From NCBI GenBank assembly GCA_947379685.1, contig CANCOG010000243.1:1-7491 (forward strand): DNA of 7,491 bases, read 5' to 3'. This DNA comes from Flavipsychrobacter stenotrophus. Lineage in GTDB: Bacteria > Bacteroidota > Bacteroidia > Chitinophagales > Chitinophagaceae. Shown here piece by piece: positions 4,903 through 7,491 of this stretch. Positions within the stretch are counted from its first letter, which is position 1; the number at the start of each line of letters is the position of its first letter. A model generated the notes under the pieces. The model was not told where the DNA came from, made no database searches, and was given only the letters and a program-made list of their open reading frames with translations. A program made the translations under genes and the position numbers.

Positions 4903-7491
4903 CTAATCCATCCCCTTCAACTCCCGCTCAGCCTCCTTAACCCCCTTCTCTGCCTGAACCGTTACCTGCATCTCACTTTCCTGTATCAGGTTCATTAGCC
5001 CTGTAAAAGTGCCCTTGAGCCGTTTTAAGGCTTCTAATTTGGGGCCTGCAGGACCAGCGCCCAGCATCTTGTCTATTTGTAAAACATTTTGATAGCAACG
5101 CAACGACAATTCATGCTGCTTTTGCCAAACTGCCGGTGATGTTTTTACCCTCGGGTCCATTTTTATGACCAATGGCTGGGTGTAGCTCTTGCCATTTACA
5201 GTAAGCTTAACAGTATATGTTCCCGGCATTACCCAAGGCGATGATAGATTTGGTGCAGTTTGTCCGTAAATGGCAGCAATCGGGTACCCGGTTTGCATAC
5301 TCAGCGGCGCGTAATGCATGTCCCATTCGAAACGGTGCGCTCCTTTTTTTGCTGAAAGAATTTTCTGAGGTCGTATCCAGTACAAAGGAATGTTCACCGC
5401 GGGAATGGTGTATTCTGTATCCGTGCTTTTGTAAGTTCTTACGACCTTGCCGTGGGCGTCCGTTATTTCCAGCGAAACGAGTCCTGAGGCATTGTCTTCG
5501 AGGTAGTAGTCAATTATGGCACCATCGGGCGGGTTTTGCCCAGCTGGTTCTTCCTGGGGCAATGGCGTGTCGGTATTTAAATTCCAGCGAACCCGATAGG
5601 CCATTCCTGTTGGATAGAGGGCGGTTTTATTCGCACCTTTTGTCCTGGCGATCTCACGGAGGGAGGTAATATCATCGAGTATCCAGAATGAACGCCCGTG
5701 GGTACCGACCACCAGATCATTATCCTTTATGACCAGATCACGGATTGACGTTGCAGGCATATTCAGTCGGAGTGATTGCCAATGATCTCCGTCATCGAAA
5801 GAAACATATACCGCCCGTTCAGATCCGGCAAAAAGAAGTCCCTTGCATTTAGGATCTTCGCGCACCGCATTAATCGGGTCATCAGGTAAACCATTAGTTA
5901 TTTTCTCCCAAGTTTTACCGTCGTTATGTGTCCGGTAAATGTAAGGGTGCATATCATCTAACCTGATTCGATTTACGGCCATGTATGCAGAACGATCATC
6001 TGAATGACCAGCATCTATCAGAGAAACCTTGCTCCAGCTGGAGAGTTCGGCCGGTGTGACGTTCTTCCAGTTTTTACCTCCATCGTGGGTGAGGTGCACC
6101 AATCCATCATCTGTACCCGCCCAAATAGTATTGATGTTTTTATGAGATGGAGCGAGGGTATAAACAACACCACGTTGTGGCATAGATTTCATTTTTTCAT
6201 CGCGGTAAATGCCAATGCACTCCGGCACATCATAAGTCGAGCGTGTAAGGTCCGGACTTATAATATCCCATGAATGCCCGCCATTCATGGTCTTGAACAC
6301 AACATTCCCTGCATAGAATAATGACTTGTTGTCAACCGGAGAAAAAAGTACAGGTGCAGTTCTGATAAAACGATACTTACCACTTCGAACAGCCTCGGGA
6401 GCAATATTCTGGGCCTGGCCTGTGCGCTTATCATACCGGCTTATTTTACCGCCATAGATTATATTCGGATCGAGCGGGTCGGCAGCGACATAACCGTATT
6501 CCTCAGCGCCCACCGGGTGCCATTCTCTAAAGGTTATCTGACCATCATTACCACGGCTTGCAATTCCTACTGAACCGCTTTCCTGTTGACCACCATATAC
6601 ATTGTAAGGGAAGTCGTTATCGGTACTCACATGGTAAAATTGTGCTGTAGGCTGATTGTACCATGAACTCCAGGTTTGTCCGCCGTTCACTGTTATTTCT
6701 GCTCCCTGGTCACTGGCTAGTAGAATAATCTCCGGATGATCGGGGTTTATCCAGAGCCTGTGATAATCGTCACCTCCCGGAGCACCACGGAACGCTGCCC
6801 AGGTTTTCCCGGCATCGGTTGACTTCCAGGTAACAACATTGGCTATATAAACAATGTCCGGATTTTTGGGATCCACTTTACATTCTGCGAAATCGGTTCC
6901 CCTATCCCAAAGCCGGTGGTCAGTACTTTGCTCTGTCCAGGTTTCACCGCCATCATCGCTGCGATAGAGTCCCCCGCCCTTTGTAGCATCGACACAGGCA
7001 TACATGCGTTTTGTGTTGGATGGAGCAAGGCAAAACCCAATACGACCCAATCCATCTGCCGCTGTAGGCAGTCCTTTCGTGAGTTTTTTCCATGTTTTCC
7101 CCCAGTCAGTCGATTTGAATAAACCACTTTCCGGCCCTTGCCACATGCCATTCTCCCATGGAGCCAGCCTTCCGGCAAACATGTCCGCATAAACAATATT
7201 CGGATTAACTGGATCAACAGTAACTTGTATGGCTCCCGTGTTTTCGTCCTTGTACAATACCTGTTCCCAGGTTTTACCTCCGCTCGTAGTTCTGTAAATA
7301 CCCCGTTCGCGGTTGGCTCCATAAGGGTGGCCAAGCGCCGCTACATAAACTTTGTTTTCGTCATACGGATCGATGGCAATTCCTCCAATTTGGCGGGCAT
7401 CCTTCAACCCGGTATTTATCCATGTTTTTCCGCCATCGGTCGATTTATAGATACCATCGCCTACAGAAAGGTCCGGCCGCTGAAGGCCCTC
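4903..7491 (-). CDS. BNR/Asp-box beta-propeller protein (VPS10/sortilin-like 'glycosyl hydrolase' type), 5'-partial
   Basis: The minus-strand frame is open from base 7491 to the TAG at 4905-4903 (862 visible residues). The TTG at 7407 is internal: the 28 codons before it already carry a typical repeat (GIYKSTDGGKTW). About ten Asp-box motifs (S-x-D-x-G-x-T-W) follow; counting from the TTG, good ones are S99-W106, S150-W157, S196-W203 and 493-500, with looser copies at 241-246, 373-380, 440-447 and 536-543. They mark propeller blades. After the propeller comes GTHGRSFWILDDI (568-580), typical of these Bacteroidota proteins, then a beta-rich region (VSLEITDAHGKVVR, 644-657), an Ig-like PGTYTVKLTVNG (728-739) and a helical tail (760-834). 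The C-terminus is charged and shows no type IX secretion sorting domain. Related proteins are about 1000 residues and usually exported; the signal peptide would be off the window. Asp-boxes are structural, so no enzyme activity is claimed. The G+C content is clearly higher than in the plus-strand cassette. Confidence 0.88.
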   Translation of the reverse strand, partial: EGLQRPDLSVGDGIYKSTDGGKTWINTGLKDARQIGGIAIDPYDENKVYVAALGHPYGANRERGIYRTTSGGKTWEQVLYKDENTGAIQVTVDPVNPNIVYADMFAGRLAPWENGMWQGPESGLFKSTDWGKTWKKLTKGLPTAADGLGRIGFCLAPSNTKRMYACVDATKGGGLYRSDDGGETWTEQSTDHRLWDRGTDFAECKVDPKNPDIVYIANVVTWKSTDAGKTWAAFRGAPGGDDYHRLWINPDHPEIILLASDQGAEITVNGGQTWSSWYNQPTAQFYHVSTDNDFPYNVYGGQQESGSVGIASRGNDGQITFREWHPVGAEEYGYVAADPLDPNIIYGGKISRYDKRTGQAQNIAPEAVRSGKYRFIRTAPVLFSPVDNKSLFYAGNVVFKTMNGGHSWDIISPDLTRSTYDVPECIGIYRDEKMKSMPQRGVVYTLAPSHKNINTIWAGTDDGLVHLTHDGGKNWKNVTPAELSSWSKVSLIDAGHSDDRSAYMAVNRIRLDDMHPYIYRTHNDGKTWEKITNGLPDDPINAVREDPKCKGLLFAGSERAVYVSFDDGDHWQSLRLNMPATSIRDLVIKDNDLVVGTHGRSFWILDDITSLREIARTKGANKTALYPTGMAYRVRWNLNTDTPLPQEEPAGQNPPDGAIIDYYLEDNASGLVSLEITDAHGKVVRTYKSTDTEYTIPAVNIPLYWIRPQKILSAKKGAHRFEWDMHYAPLSMQTGYPIAAIYGQTAPNLSSPWVMPGTYTVKLTVNGKSYTQPLVIKMDPRVKTSPAVWQKQHELSLRCYQNVLQIDKMLGAGPAGPKLEALKRLKGTFTGLMNLIQESEMQVTVQAEKGVKEAERELKGMD
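5779..7455 (-). repeat. Tandem Asp-box (BNR) repeats encoded in the propeller gene
   Basis: Roughly ten degenerate protein-level repeats with the core S/T-x-D/N-x-G-x-T/S-W lie within the reverse-strand gene, spaced about 40-130 residues apart. The first visible copy (7422-7455) precedes the TTG at 7407. The last (AVYVSFDDGDHW) ends near 5779. Each motif is expected to form the turn between strands 3 and 4 of a propeller blade. The DNA copies have diverged, so this is a protein repeat and not a recent DNA duplication. Confidence 0.8.

Noticed and set aside
5217..5669. 150-codon plus-strand open frame opposite the propeller gene
   Set aside because: It is antisense to well-supported coding sequence with no recognisable domain.
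6843..7334. 163-codon reverse-strand open frame
   Set aside because: It lies wholly within the propeller gene in another frame, lacks any family signature, and is explained as a shadow in higher-G+C coding sequence.
7405..7407. TTG as start codon of the reverse-strand propeller gene
   Set aside because: The frame stays open to base 7491 and the 28 codons before the TTG encode a typical Asp-box repeat (GIYKSTDGGKTW), so the start is beyond the right edge.
4903..7491. Sialidase or other glycosidase activity for the propeller protein
   Set aside because: Asp-boxes are structural and also occur in non-enzymatic sortilin-like propellers. I cannot identify a catalytic set, so only the fold-level name is kept.

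Overview
The window looks like a Bacteroidota chromosome fragment. The lineage call is an inference from three things: the reverse-strand Asp-box (BNR/sortilin-like) propeller protein is a type common in that phylum, Shine-Dalgarno sequences are missing before the two internal starts, and leaders are AT-rich. The window holds four protein genes and no RNA gene, transposase, CRISPR array or obvious intrinsic terminator that I can see.

Left part (2-4870, plus strand, about 30-33% G+C on lines I counted by hand): three genes in one direction form an apparent operon. Gene 1 (2-3667) is cut by the left edge. Its frame is open from base 2, so the GTG at 263 is not its true start. It encodes a large multidomain protein with a partial Rossmann-like segment, a CxxC motif, a phosphoribosyltransferase-like (PRTase) domain with a good PRPP-loop motif, a CPxC...C motif, a long helical region, a possible GAF-like module, a possible DHp-like helical hairpin, and a C-terminal GHKL/histidine-kinase-type ATPase domain. 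Gene 2 (3670-4182), 2 bases downstream, is a stand-alone receiver-like protein keeping the acidic pocket, phospho-acceptor Asp, Ser and Lys. Gene 3 (4232-4870) is a four-helix membrane protein with a topology like the YqhA/UPF0114 family.

Right part (4903-7491, minus strand, about 50-57% G+C on the two lines counted): one convergent gene, also cut by the window edge, encodes a predicted extracytoplasmic BNR/Asp-box beta-propeller protein of the VPS10/sortilin-like 'glycosyl hydrolase' type. It looks like ordinary host genome.

Hypothesis: the left three genes are a horizontally acquired conflict/defence-type cassette. The PRTase-kinase protein would sense a nucleotide or infection cue, the receiver would relay or gate the signal, and the membrane protein would be the effector. 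The domain calls come from motifs read by eye. The system-level function is inference. More cassette genes may lie left of the window.
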